Origin: Cryobacterium soli
Lineage (GTDB): Bacteria; Actinomycetota; Actinomycetes; Actinomycetales; Microbacteriaceae
Assembly: GCF_003611035.1 (NCBI RefSeq)
Contig: NZ_CP030033.1
Coordinates: 2,914,001-2,978,000, forward strand
Length of the DNA: 64,000 bases
Reading direction: 5' to 3'
Positions 1-10,736 of the stretch are shown piece by piece. The first letter of the stretch is position 1. The number at the start of each line of letters is the position of its first letter. The notes beneath the pieces are model-generated. The model made no database searches, had not been told where the DNA came from, and saw only the letters and a program-made list of their open reading frames with translations. Made by a program: the position numbers and the translations under genes.

Positions 1-64
1 AACAACCCGGCCAATAGTTTGTTCTCCCTTGCGCGCATTTAGTTCGTAAGATTTACTAACAAAC

Positions 65-1240
65 ATGACAGCCACCGGCACCCCGCGGACGATCCAGGAC
101 CGGGCCCTGCGCCCGACCACCAAGGTGCTTCCCGAGCACATTCGCCTGAACAACCGCACCCTGGTGCTGCAGACGCTCTACCGATCCGGCCTGCAGAGCC
201 GCGCCGATCTGGCCCGAGAGACCGGGCTCACGCGGGTCACGGTGTCCGACCTGATCAGCGAGCTGATGGGGGAGAACCTCGTCATCGAGCTCGGCCAACG
301 CCAGGAACCTCGCCCCGGCAAGCCGGCCACGCTGCTGGACATCAACCGGGCCGCGTTCCAGATCGTCTCGCTCGACCTGTCCGGCCACACCCGGCTGCGG
401 GGCGCCGTGCTCAGCCTCGACGGCGCCGTGTTGTCGAGCTCCGACCTCGAGCTGAACGGAGCGCGCGGGGAGGCGGCCTACGACACCGTCGCCGAACTGC
501 TCGAGCGGGTCATCGCCCGGGCCACAGCGCCCATTCTGGGCGTGGGGATCGGGTCGCCCGGCATCGTCGACCGGGCCGGTGTCGTGCGCAACGCCCCCAA
601 CCTCGGCTGGCGCGACCAGCCGCTGCAGGCCCGCCTGCAGCAGGCCACCGGGCTCCCGGTGCGGGTGGTCAACGACGCCAACGCCGCGGTCCTGGCCGAA
701 CACAGCTTCGGCGGAGCCGACCACGACCTGCTCCTGGTGAAGGTCGGCCACGGAGTGGGCGCCGGTCTGCTCGTCGGCGGCCGGGCCATCTTCGGCGAGC
801 GCTTCGCCGCCGGAGAAATCGGCCACGTCGTCGTCGGCACCGACGACGGCCCGCTCTGCGCCTGCGGCAAGTTCGGCTGCCTCGAAGCCTGGCTCTCCGT
901 TCCCCGGCTGACCAGCGCCATCCAGGAGGCCACCGTCTCGGCCAGCACCCCTGCGGAGGCCGAGCTGGCCGTCGACCGGGTCCTCACCGAGGCCGGCCGG
1001 CGCCTCGGCATCATTCTCGCTCCCGTCGTGGGCGCGCTCAACCTGCTCGACATCGTGCTCAGCGGTCCCCCCGAACTCCTCGACGGCACCCTCTCCGCCG
1101 CCACCGTCGAGACCCTTCTGGCCAGAACCATGGCCACCGAGACCGGCGATCTCACCCTCCGGATGACCGAGCAAGGCGAGGACATTGTTCTGCGCGGCGC
1201 GGCCGTCATGGTTCTTTCCGCACAACTCGGGGTCTCCTGA
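65..1240 (+). CDS. ROK-family transcriptional regulator of the amino-sugar operon
   Basis: 391 aa. An N-terminal helix-turn-helix (about residues 30-75, including SRADLARETGLTRVTVSDL) precedes a ROK domain. The ROK zinc motif is intact: His254 in EIGH, then C265-x-C267-x4-C272 in CACGKFGCLEAW. The sugar-pocket segment VVNDANAAVL is at 201-210. ROK regulators bind DNA and release it when a sugar binds. The gene leads an operon with a sugar ABC importer and a GH3 enzyme, so it probably senses the imported amino sugar or its phosphate (inference). ATG at 65 is the first good start; the 64 nt before it are AT-rich and carry GTTTGTT (18-24) inverted as AACAAAC (58-64), a possible operator. Confidence 0.88.
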   Translation: MTATGTPRTIQDRALRPTTKVLPEHIRLNNRTLVLQTLYRSGLQSRADLARETGLTRVTVSDLISELMGENLVIELGQRQEPRPGKPATLLDINRAAFQIVSLDLSGHTRLRGAVLSLDGAVLSSSDLELNGARGEAAYDTVAELLERVIARATAPILGVGIGSPGIVDRAGVVRNAPNLGWRDQPLQARLQQATGLPVRVVNDANAAVLAEHSFGGADHDLLLVKVGHGVGAGLLVGGRAIFGERFAAGEIGHVVVGTDDGPLCACGKFGCLEAWLSVPRLTSAIQEATVSASTPAEAELAVDRVLTEAGRRLGIILAPVVGALNLLDIVLSGPPELLDGTLSAATVETLLARTMATETGDLTLRMTEQGEDIVLRGAAVMVLSAQLGVS

Positions 1241-1310
1241 CCCGACGGATCCACCTGGCACCAACGATGTGGCGACCGCCAACGTCGGCAATCCACGAAA
1301 GGAAGATCTC

Positions 1311-2660
1311 ATGAAGAGACAGCTCGTATCTCTCGCCGCGTTGGCCACGGCCTCCGCTCTCGTGTTGGCAGGATGCTCGTCGGATGCCGATGACAGCGAG
1401 GCCTCCGCGGACAACAGCGACACCACCATCACGCTGTGGCTGGCCGGCGGTGACACCCCGGATGAGCTCCGCAACTACCTCAAGACCGAGTTCACCAAGG
1501 AGACCGGCGCGACCCTGGACATCCAGCAGCAGGACTGGGGAGACCTGGTCACCAAACTGACCACCTCGTTGCCCGATGCCAACAACACCCCCGACGTGAC
1601 CGAGCTGGGCAATACCCAGTCCTCGACCTTCACCAACGTGGGCGCGTTCCTCGACATCACCGACATGTACGACGAGCTCGGCGGTGACAAGCTGCTGCAG
1701 TCGTTCGTCGATGCCGGCATGGTGGGCGACAAGAACTTCGTGCTGCCGTACTACTTCGGCTCCCGAGCCGTGTTCGCCCGCTCCGACGTCTGGGCGGCGG
1801 CCGGTGTCGAGACCCCCACCACCCTCGACGAGTTCAACGCCGGCGTCGCCGCGGTCAACGCGGCCAATCCGCTGAACATCCCCGGCTTCTCGGGCTTCTA
1901 CCTGGGCGGCCAGGACTGGCGGAACGGCATCTCCTGGATCTTCGCCAACGACGGGGAGCTCGCCACCGTCAAGGACGGCACCTGGACCTCGACCCTCGCG
2001 TCGGAGAACACCCTCACAGGGCTCGCACAGCTGCAGGACCTGTACCGGTCCGCCTCCAACGCGCCCAACGACGCCAAGGACAGCAACCAGTACATCTACC
2101 TCAACGACAGCGACGAGATCAAGGATGCCGAGGGAGCCGTCACGGCCAACACCTCGCTCTCCGCCGCCACGATCATGGCCCCCACCTGGGCGCACTGGTC
2201 GATCGGAACCCTGGGCACCGACGCCGATGGCAAGGCCACCCGCACCTGGGACGACACCAAGAACACCGTCTTCGCCCTCCCCGGCAACGACGGCAAGCCC
2301 GCTCCGGTCTTCGCCGGTGGGTCCAACATCGGTATCTCGGCCACGAGCAAGCACCCCGACCTGGCCAAGAGCCTGATGAAGATCATCTTCTCGGAGGACT
2401 ACCAGACCATGCTCGGCACGAACGGGCTGGGACCGGCGAACAGCGACTACGTCGACTCGCTCGGCGACGACCAGTTCGCCACGGCCCTGATCGCGTCGGC
2501 GTCGAACTCGAAGCTCACCCCGGCCGCGCCGGGCTGGGCCACGGTGGAAGGCTCGCTCGTGATGGAAGAGTTCTTCAGCAAGATCAAGGACGCGACCGAT
2601 CTCAAGGCCCTCGCGCAGGAGTATGACAAGAAGCTCACGCCGATGCTGAACGGCGAGTAG
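1311..2660 (+). CDS. Sugar ABC transporter substrate-binding lipoprotein
   Basis: 449 aa, family 1 extracellular solute-binding protein. The N-terminus is a lipoprotein signal (MKRQLVSLAALATA, lipobox VLAGC), followed by an acidic Ser/Asp linker and the mature domain starting near ITLWLAGGDTPDELRNY. It should capture an oligosaccharide outside the membrane and deliver it to the two permeases downstream. ATG at 1311 is chosen because it has AAGGA (1299-1304) at good spacing and begins the signal peptide; longer in-frame upstream sequence overlaps the preceding gene. Context with a GH3 hexosaminidase-type enzyme suggests a GlcNAc- or MurNAc-containing ligand, which is inference. Confidence 0.92.
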   Translation: MKRQLVSLAALATASALVLAGCSSDADDSEASADNSDTTITLWLAGGDTPDELRNYLKTEFTKETGATLDIQQQDWGDLVTKLTTSLPDANNTPDVTELGNTQSSTFTNVGAFLDITDMYDELGGDKLLQSFVDAGMVGDKNFVLPYYFGSRAVFARSDVWAAAGVETPTTLDEFNAGVAAVNAANPLNIPGFSGFYLGGQDWRNGISWIFANDGELATVKDGTWTSTLASENTLTGLAQLQDLYRSASNAPNDAKDSNQYIYLNDSDEIKDAEGAVTANTSLSAATIMAPTWAHWSIGTLGTDADGKATRTWDDTKNTVFALPGNDGKPAPVFAGGSNIGISATSKHPDLAKSLMKIIFSEDYQTMLGTNGLGPANSDYVDSLGDDQFATALIASASNSKLTPAAPGWATVEGSLVMEEFFSKIKDATDLKALAQEYDKKLTPMLNGE

Positions 2661-2688
2661 CCTCCGGGCAGCACCCCCGGCCCCGGCG

Positions 2689-2717
2689 GGCCCGCCCCTC
2701 CTCACGAGGGGCGGGCC
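2689..2717 (+). terminator. Perfect 12-bp stem-loop between binding protein and permease genes
   Basis: GGCCCGCCCCTC (2689-2700), loop CTCAC, then GAGGGGCGGGCC (2706-2717). The arms are perfectly complementary and no T-run follows. It sits in the only sizeable gap of the operon (2661-2756). Such hairpins commonly protect the binding-protein mRNA or attenuate read-through so that the binding protein exceeds the permeases. Confidence 0.75.
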
Positions 2718-2756
2718 GGCCGGCTCCCCACCCGGCAGTACCGAAAGGAGAGCGGC

Positions 2757-3716
2757 GTGAGTACGCAGAATCTCGTGGTGGACCAGGCCGCTCCGGCGGG
2801 CCCGCTCCCACCCCGCCCGCCCCGGCCGCCCAAGCGCGGAAGGTCCACGCCGTACCTACTCGTGATCCCCGCCTGCGGAGTCCTGATCCTGGCGCTGGGC
2901 TACCCGCTCGTCTGGCAGTTCGTCACCTCGATGCAGAAGTTCGGGCTCTCCCAGCAGTTCGGCCAACCGCCGGAGTTCGTCTGGTTCGACAACTACGTGA
3001 CCCTGTTCACCGACCCGTACATGTGGACCGTGGTGGCCAGGTCGCTGGCCTTCTGCCTGGTGACGGCCGGCGTCACTATGGCCATCGGCACCCTGATGGC
3101 CCTGCTGATGGATGCCGTGCCCGCCGCGGTGCGCATCACTCTGCAGATCTCGCTGCTGCTGGCCTGGGCCATGCCCGCCGTGGCGGCCATGACGGTGTGG
3201 AACTGGCTGATCGACTGGCGCCGCGGCGTGCTGAACAGCGTGCTCACGGGCATGGGTCTGGACTTCCAGAACCACAACTGGCTGGCCGAGCCGCTGTCGT
3301 TCTTCTTCATCGCGATGGTGATCGTGGTGTGGATGAGCGTGCCGTTCGTGGCCTTCTCCATCTACGCCGGCCTCACCCAGGTCTCCACCGAGGTGCTCGA
3401 GGCCGCCCAGCTCGACGGGGCCGGGCTCTCCCAGCGGCTGCGGTTCATCATCGTGCCGATCATCCGGCCGGTGCTCGCCATCATCCTGCTGCTGCAGGTG
3501 ATCTGGGACCTGCGGGTCTTCACCCAGATCCGGCTGCTGCAGGACGCCGGATCGATCGCCTCCGAGACCAACCTGCTCGGCACCTATATCTACCAACTCG
3601 GCGTCGGCTCCAGCGACTTCGCCATGGCCAGCGCCGTGTCGATCTTCGTGCTCGTGCTCACCGTGGCGCTGAGCTGGTTCTACGTGCGCAGCATGCTCAA
3701 GGAGGACGACTCATGA
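2757..3716 (+). CDS. Sugar ABC transporter permease (MalF/UgpA type)
   Basis: 319 aa with six predicted membrane helices after a proline-rich cytoplasmic N-terminus. The BPD_transp_1 coupling loop reads EVLEAAQLDGAGLSQRLRFI, the EAA motif that docks on the ATPase. It forms the membrane channel with the next gene. The GTG start at 2757 has GAAAGGAG 6-13 nt upstream. It overlaps the following permease by 4 nt (ATGA). No ATPase gene lies in the operon, so it probably uses a shared MsiK-type ATPase encoded elsewhere, as is usual in actinobacteria. Confidence 0.92.
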   Translation: MSTQNLVVDQAAPAGPLPPRPPRPPKRGRSTPYLLVIPACGVLILALGYPLVWQFVTSMQKFGLSQQFGQPPEFVWFDNYVTLFTDPYMWTVVARSLAFCLVTAGVTMAIGTLMALLMDAVPAAVRITLQISLLLAWAMPAVAAMTVWNWLIDWRRGVLNSVLTGMGLDFQNHNWLAEPLSFFFIAMVIVVWMSVPFVAFSIYAGLTQVSTEVLEAAQLDGAGLSQRLRFIIVPIIRPVLAIILLLQVIWDLRVFTQIRLLQDAGSIASETNLLGTYIYQLGVGSSDFAMASAVSIFVLVLTVALSWFYVRSMLKEDDS

Positions 3717-4585
3717 CCTCGACCGTTCAACCCGCCGGCACAGTTCGACGCCGCACCCGCCCGGTTCGGATCGTGCTCGGAGTCGTGGGCATCGTGGTCG
3801 CGCTGGTCTGGGCGTTCCCGGTCTACTGGATGCTCAATTCGGCGCTGCTGCCCAACGTGGTACTGCAGAGCAGCACCCCCACCTGGCTGCCGTTCGGCGG
3901 CTCGTTCGACAACTTCGCTGCCGTGTTCGCAGGCGGCACCTTCCTGCCCGCCCTGGGCATGAGCACCGCGATCGCCGGCATCACTGTGGTGTTCTGCCTG
4001 TTCTTCGCCTTCCTCGGCGCCCTGGCGATCAGCCGGTTCCGGTTCCGCGGTCGCACCGGGTTCGTGCTGGCCGTGCTGCTGATCCAGATGCTGCCCGCCG
4101 AGGGCCTCTTCATCGCCCAGTACAAGCTCATGGGCAGCCTCAACCTGCTCAACTCGATCGTGGGAGTGAGCGTCATCTACATCGCCGCCGTGGTTCCGTT
4201 CACGATCTGGATGCTGCGCGGTTTCGTCGCCGGGGTGCCGGCCGACCTCGAAGAGGCGGCCATGATCGACGGCCTGAGCCGCACCCAGGCGTTCCTGCGG
4301 ATCACCTTCCCGCTCCTCGCCCCCGGGCTCGTGGCCTCCGGCGTGTACGCCTTCCTGCAGGCCTGGAACGAGTTCACGGTGGCCCTGGTGCTGCTGCAGG
4401 ACAACTCCAGCCAGACGCTGCCGCTGTGGCTCCGCGGATTCATCCAGGCCAGCGCGAGCCGGGCCACCGACTGGGGCCAGGTGATGGCGGCGTCGACGCT
4501 GGTGGCCATCCCGGTGATCATCTTCTTCCTCATCGTGCAGGGCCGGATGACCAGCGGGCTGGTCAGCGGGGCGGTCAAGGGATGA
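3713..4585 (+). CDS. Carbohydrate ABC transporter permease (MalG/UgpE type)
   Basis: 290 aa, six membrane helices, with the EAA loop DLEEAAMIDGLSRTQAFLRI. It pairs with the preceding permease to form the transmembrane pore. The ATG overlaps the stop of the upstream gene (ATGA at 3713-3716), which points to translational coupling; it in turn overlaps the GH3 gene in the same way at 4582-4585. The N-terminus (MTSTVQPAGTVRRRTR) is basic and cytoplasmic. Confidence 0.92.
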   Translation: MTSTVQPAGTVRRRTRPVRIVLGVVGIVVALVWAFPVYWMLNSALLPNVVLQSSTPTWLPFGGSFDNFAAVFAGGTFLPALGMSTAIAGITVVFCLFFAFLGALAISRFRFRGRTGFVLAVLLIQMLPAEGLFIAQYKLMGSLNLLNSIVGVSVIYIAAVVPFTIWMLRGFVAGVPADLEEAAMIDGLSRTQAFLRITFPLLAPGLVASGVYAFLQAWNEFTVALVLLQDNSSQTLPLWLRGFIQASASRATDWGQVMAASTLVAIPVIIFFLIVQGRMTSGLVSGAVKG

Positions 4586-6135
4586 GCACAAACCCGGCCG
4601 CCGCCGGTTCCGCCGCCGAGCCAATCGCCGAGCCCGTTGACGCCGACCTGCGCCGACACATCCGGACCACCCTGATGCCCGGCTTCGTGGGCACCGAGTT
4701 GCCCGGCTGGCTGGCCGAGCGCCTGAGCGACGGGCTGGGCGCCGTGTGCCTGTTCGGGCAGAACATCGTCTCGTCCGGGCAGTTGCGTGCGCTCACCGAC
4801 GCCATCCGCGCCGCGAACCCGCTCGCGGTCATCGCGATCGACGAGGAGGGCGGCGACGTCACCCGGCTCTACTTCTCCTCGGGTTCGCCCTACCCGGGCA
4901 ACGCCATCCTCGGCCGTATCGACGACGTCGGCTACACCGAGGAGGTGGCCCGCCAGGTGGGCTGGGAGCTGCGGAACGCCGGCTGCACCCTCACCTTCGC
5001 GCCGGACGCCGACGTGAACTCCAACCCGCTCAACCCGGTGATCGGCGTGCGCAGCTTCGGCGCCGACCCGGCCACGACGGCCCGGCACACCGCCGCCTGG
5101 GTGCGGGGCGTGCAATCCACCGGGGTGGCGGCGTGCCCCAAGCACTTCCCGGGCCACGGCGACACCGCGCAGGACTCCCACCTGGCCATGCCTGTGGTGG
5201 ATGTGCCGCTGGCCACCCTGCGCGAGCGGGAGTTGGTGCCGTTCCGGGCCGCGATCGCCGCGGGGGCGAAGACCATCATGACCTCGCACATCCTGTTGCC
5301 CCGGATCGACCCGGAGAACCCGGCGACGCTCTCGCCAGGCGTGCTCGGCGGGCTGCTCCGCGGCGAGCTGGGCTTCGACGGTGTCATCGTCAGCGACGCC
5401 CTCGACATGGCGGGCGCCAGCGGCACCCTCGGCGTGCCAGGGGCGGCCGCAGCCGCCCTCGCCGCGGGCTGCGACCTGCTCTGCCTCGGCACCGAGAACA
5501 CGGCCGAGCAACTCGACCGGATCGAGGCCGCGGTGCTCGCCGCCGTCGAAGCCGGTCGCCTGAGCGGCGACCGGCTCGCTGAGGCCGCTGGCAGAGTGCA
5601 CGGCCTCGCCGGCGGGCTGCTCGGGGAGGCCCGGCAGGTACCGCTGCCGGAGGCCGCGCCGACGGCGGCCGAGCCGGCCTTCGACACCGCGCGCATCACG
5701 GCCTCCTTCGCCGTGAACGAGCAGGCCCGGCGCTGGCTGGCGGCGGCGCCGGCGGTCGTCACGGTGGTGCGGATCGACACCGAGAGCAATATCGCGGTGG
5801 GCGGCGCCCCGTGGGGACCGTTCGCCGAGGTGCTCGTCGACCCGGGCTCACGCCCGGCGGCGTTCTGGCAGGCCGGCCCCCTGATGCGGGCGAGCGCCCA
5901 GTCCTCCGCGCCCGAACCTGCCGCCGGGATACCGGTGCTGGTGATTGGCAAGGACAACCACCGGCATCCGTTCGCCCGCGACCTGATCGCTCTGCTGCGC
6001 ACCCAGCGCGACGACGTGCTCGTGATCGACATGGGCTGGCCGTCGGACGACCTCGCCTATGCGGACATCGCCACCTTCGGCGCCTCCCGGCTGGCCGGTC
6101 GGGCCCTGCTCGAGCTGCTCGTGCCGGTCACCTGA
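4582..6135 (+). CDS. GH3 beta-N-acetylhexosaminidase / GlcNAc phosphorylase-type enzyme (NagZ-like)
   Basis: 517 aa, no signal peptide, so cytoplasmic. The NagZ motif KHFPGHGDTAQDSH (187-200) supplies the Asp-His general acid/base typical of GH3 N-acetylglucosaminidases. The nucleophile is Asp272 in VIVSDALDMAG. About 200 further residues form a C-terminal domain absent from short Gram-negative NagZ. It would cleave terminal beta-GlcNAc from imported oligosaccharides or muropeptides. Actinobacterial relatives with this Asp-His pair (Cellulomonas Nag3) act as phosphorylases using phosphate, so a phosphorylase is a real alternative. It is translationally coupled to the permease (ATGA) and convergent with a ROK kinase 22 nt away. 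Confidence 0.87.
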   Translation: MSTNPAAAGSAAEPIAEPVDADLRRHIRTTLMPGFVGTELPGWLAERLSDGLGAVCLFGQNIVSSGQLRALTDAIRAANPLAVIAIDEEGGDVTRLYFSSGSPYPGNAILGRIDDVGYTEEVARQVGWELRNAGCTLTFAPDADVNSNPLNPVIGVRSFGADPATTARHTAAWVRGVQSTGVAACPKHFPGHGDTAQDSHLAMPVVDVPLATLRERELVPFRAAIAAGAKTIMTSHILLPRIDPENPATLSPGVLGGLLRGELGFDGVIVSDALDMAGASGTLGVPGAAAAALAAGCDLLCLGTENTAEQLDRIEAAVLAAVEAGRLSGDRLAEAAGRVHGLAGGLLGEARQVPLPEAAPTAAEPAFDTARITASFAVNEQARRWLAAAPAVVTVVRIDTESNIAVGGAPWGPFAEVLVDPGSRPAAFWQAGPLMRASAQSSAPEPAAGIPVLVIGKDNHRHPFARDLIALLRTQRDDVLVIDMGWPSDDLAYADIATFGASRLAGRALLELLVPVT

Positions 6136-6139
6136 GAGC

Positions 6140-6153
6140 CGGTCATCTGACCG
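6140..6153. terminator. Short palindrome between convergent genes
   Basis: CGGTCA-TC-TGACCG fills most of the 22-nt gap between the GH3 stop and the ROK kinase stop. The stem is only 6 bp with no T-run, so termination in both directions is only a suggestion. Confidence 0.35.
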
Positions 6154-6157
6154 ATGG

Positions 6158-7111
6158 TCACCTGACGAGGTCGCGGGCGCGCAGGGCGCCGCCGAGCAGG
6201 CCGGCGTTCTCGCCGATCGACGCCGGCACGATCCGGGGCCGGCGGTGGAAGCTCAGCAGGGCGTCCACCCGCTCGCGCAGCGGAACGAAGAGGCGATCGC
6301 CGGCCTGGGCCAGCCCGCCCCCGATCACCACGGCCTCGGGGGCGAGGATCGCGGCCAGCTGGGCGATGCTGAGCGCGAGGGCATCCAGCGCCTCGCTCCA
6401 GATCGCGGTCGCCGCCGCGTCGCCGGCGTCGGCCCTGGCCAGCACCTCGCGCGCGCCCGTGACCGTTGTGCCGGTGCGCTGCTCGTAGCGGCGCACGATG
6501 GCGCCGGCCGACGCGATGGTCTCCAGGCAGCCGCGCGCGCCGCAGCCGCAGAGCGGGCCGGCCGGATCGACGATGGAGTGACCGATCTCGCCGGCGTACC
6601 CGCCACCGGTGTGCGCCCGGGAGTCGATGAACAGGGACCCGGCGATGCCGGTGCCGATGACCAACACCACCACGGTGCGAAACGGCCGGGCGGCGCCGAG
6701 CCGGAACTCGGCCTCACCGGCGGCCCGCACGTCGTGTGAGAACGTGGTGGGCAAGTGGATGTGTTCTTCGGTGAGCTGTGCGAAGGGCACGTTCGACCAG
6801 TGCAGGTTGGTGGACAGCACGCCGATGCCGGCGTCGTCATCGACAACACCGGGAACCAAGAGCCCCACCGCGCGCGGGTGGATGCCGGGGAAGTCCGCGG
6901 CGAACTGCTGCCGCAGCTCCTCAACCCGGTGAACGACCGCGAGTGCGGTGCCGTCGCCCCTGCGCGGGGTGGGTGTGCGGCTGAGCCCGAGCATGCGACC
7001 TGCCTCGTCGAAGAGGGCCGCCTTGGTGTCGGTGCCGCCCACGTCCACCGCGATCACGGCCTCGCCGGAGCCGAGCGGGAGAGCCTGGTCGACCATCGAG
7101 GCGAGGGTCAT
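6158..7111 (-). CDS. ROK-family sugar kinase (N-acetylglucosamine/glucokinase type)
   Basis: 317 aa. The ATP phosphate loop DVGGTDTK is at 23-30, the catalytic aspartate is D127 in SHDVRAAGEAE, and the ROK zinc site is H178 (EIGHS) plus C188-x-C190-x4-C195 (CGCGARGCLE). Unlike the regulator at the window start it has no DNA-binding domain and keeps the ATP loop, so it is a kinase. Convergent to the GH3 gene, it likely phosphorylates the monosaccharide released by that enzyme, such as GlcNAc or ManNAc (inference). A GAGGAG ribosome site lies upstream of the start. A palindrome at 7134-7147 may be its operator. Confidence 0.87.
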   Translation of the reverse strand: MTLASMVDQALPLGSGEAVIAVDVGGTDTKAALFDEAGRMLGLSRTPTPRRGDGTALAVVHRVEELRQQFAADFPGIHPRAVGLLVPGVVDDDAGIGVLSTNLHWSNVPFAQLTEEHIHLPTTFSHDVRAAGEAEFRLGAARPFRTVVVLVIGTGIAGSLFIDSRAHTGGGYAGEIGHSIVDPAGPLCGCGARGCLETIASAGAIVRRYEQRTGTTVTGAREVLARADAGDAAATAIWSEALDALALSIAQLAAILAPEAVVIGGGLAQAGDRLFVPLRERVDALLSFHRRPRIVPASIGENAGLLGGALRARDLVR

Positions 7112-7133
7112 GGCGGGGGCTCCTCAGCGGTCG

Positions 7134-7147
7134 ATTGGTGTGCCAAT
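7134..7147. promoter_or_regulatory. Palindrome upstream of the ROK kinase
   Basis: ATTGG-TGTG-CCAAT, 23 nt upstream of the kinase start in the divergent region shared with the alcohol dehydrogenase gene. It could bind a regulator. No second copy was found in the window. Confidence 0.35.
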
Positions 7148-7243
7148 TCTCCCACGCTCAGATCACGTTTGTAAAGGTCGGTAACAATTAGTCGCCCGGT
7201 GTGGGCCCGCGGCGTACAGTGTGCGGCGTCAGGGAATCCACCG

Positions 7244-8256
7244 ATGCTGGAGGCGCTCGTGATCATCACCGAAGCCTGGGTCACGACCGGCGACCACCGC
7301 ATCTCGCGCCGGGACCGCGCGGTCGCGGCACCCGAGGCCGACGAGGTGCTCGTGGAATGCCTGGCCTGCGGCGTCTGCCGCACCGACCTGCACGTCGTGG
7401 ACGCAGAGCTGCCGCCGCACCGGAGCGCCGTGGTGCCCGGGCACCAGGTGGTCGGCGTGGTCATCGCGACCGGCCCGGCCGTGCGCCGGCTGCACCGGGG
7501 CGACCTGGTGGGGATCGCCTGGCTGAGGGAGACCTGCGGCAGCTGCGACTACTGCCTCACCGGGCGGGAAAACCTCTGCGCCTCCGCCCAGTTCACCGGC
7601 TACGACGCCGACGGCGGCTTCGCCCGGCACGCCGTGGTGCGGGAGCCGTTCGCCTACCCGCTGCCGGCCGGCACCGACCCTGTCGCCGCGGCGCCGCTGC
7701 TCTGCGCGGGCATCATCGGCTACCGGGCGCTGCGCCGGGCCAATCTGCCGCCCGGCGGCCACCTCGGCCTGTACGGTTTCGGCTCCAGCGCGCATCTCAC
7801 GGCCGCCCTCGCGCTGGCGGCCGGGGCATCCGTCTCGGCGATGACCCGTGGCGACGCCAACCGGGACCTCGCCCGCACGATGCCGCTCCGCTTCGTCGGC
7901 GACGAGACCTCCCGGCCGCCCGACGACCTGGATTCCGCGATCCTGTTCGCCCCCGCCGGCGGGCTCGTGCCCGTGGCGCTCGCGGCGACCCGGCCCGGGG
8001 GCACTGTCGTGGTCGCCGGCATCCACCTCAGCGACATCCCGGCGCTCGGCTACGAGGAGCACCTCTTCCACGAGCGCGACCTGCGCAGCGTCACCTGCAA
8101 CACCCGCGCGGACGGCCGCGAGTTCCTGCGCCTGGCCCAGAACCTCGGCCTGCACCCAACGGTGACGACCTACGGGTTCGACCAGGTCGACCAGGCGCTC
8201 GACGACCTGCGCGCCGGACGCGCCTCGGGGTCGCTGGTGGTATCGATCGGGCGGGC

Positions 8257-8272
<16 letters not shown>
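7244..8272 (+). CDS. Zinc-dependent alcohol dehydrogenase (MDR family)
   Basis: 342 aa. The catalytic zinc ligands are Cys45 (GVCRTDLH) and His67 (PGHQVVG). The structural zinc lobe is C98-C101-C104-C112 in CGSCDYCLTGRENLC. The nucleotide-binding turn is GLYGFGSSAHLT. It oxidises an alcohol or reduces an aldehyde with NAD(P). TACAGT at 7215-7220 looks like a -10 box. ATG 7244 is used here; an in-frame GTG at 7259 has GGAGG (7248-7252) at ideal spacing and may be the true start, shortening the protein by five residues. Its 3' end overlaps the convergent UvrA-like gene by 16 nt. Confidence 0.9.
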
Positions 8273-10611
<2,339 letters not shown>

Positions 10612-10690
10612 GGTGTCTCCTCGTGCGTCGTCTGGCTTGATTCAAGCAGAGCCGGTGCCACTGGTCGAGCCACGCCGGGTAGATTTGAAG

Positions 10691-10716
10691 GTAGTGCGCG
10701 TATTTCCGTGCACTAC
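10691..10716. promoter_or_regulatory. Inverted repeat in the prfC leader
   Basis: GTAGTGCGCG-TATTTC-CGTGCACTAC, ten-base arms with one mismatch, ending 20 nt before the prfC start. It may be an operator or a leader hairpin acting on prfC. Confidence 0.5.
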
Positions 10717-10736
10717 AAGAGGTAGGAATTGAGCAC

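Noticed and set aside
1..64. ROK operator upstream of the first regulator and a similar TAACAA site near 7186
   Set aside because: Both contain TAACAA, but the palindromes do not align with each other well enough to call one shared motif.
3023..3712. Upstream extension of the second permease into the first
   Set aside because: The extension is Arg/Ala-rich and overlaps the first permease out of frame; the ATGA junction at 3713 is the natural start.
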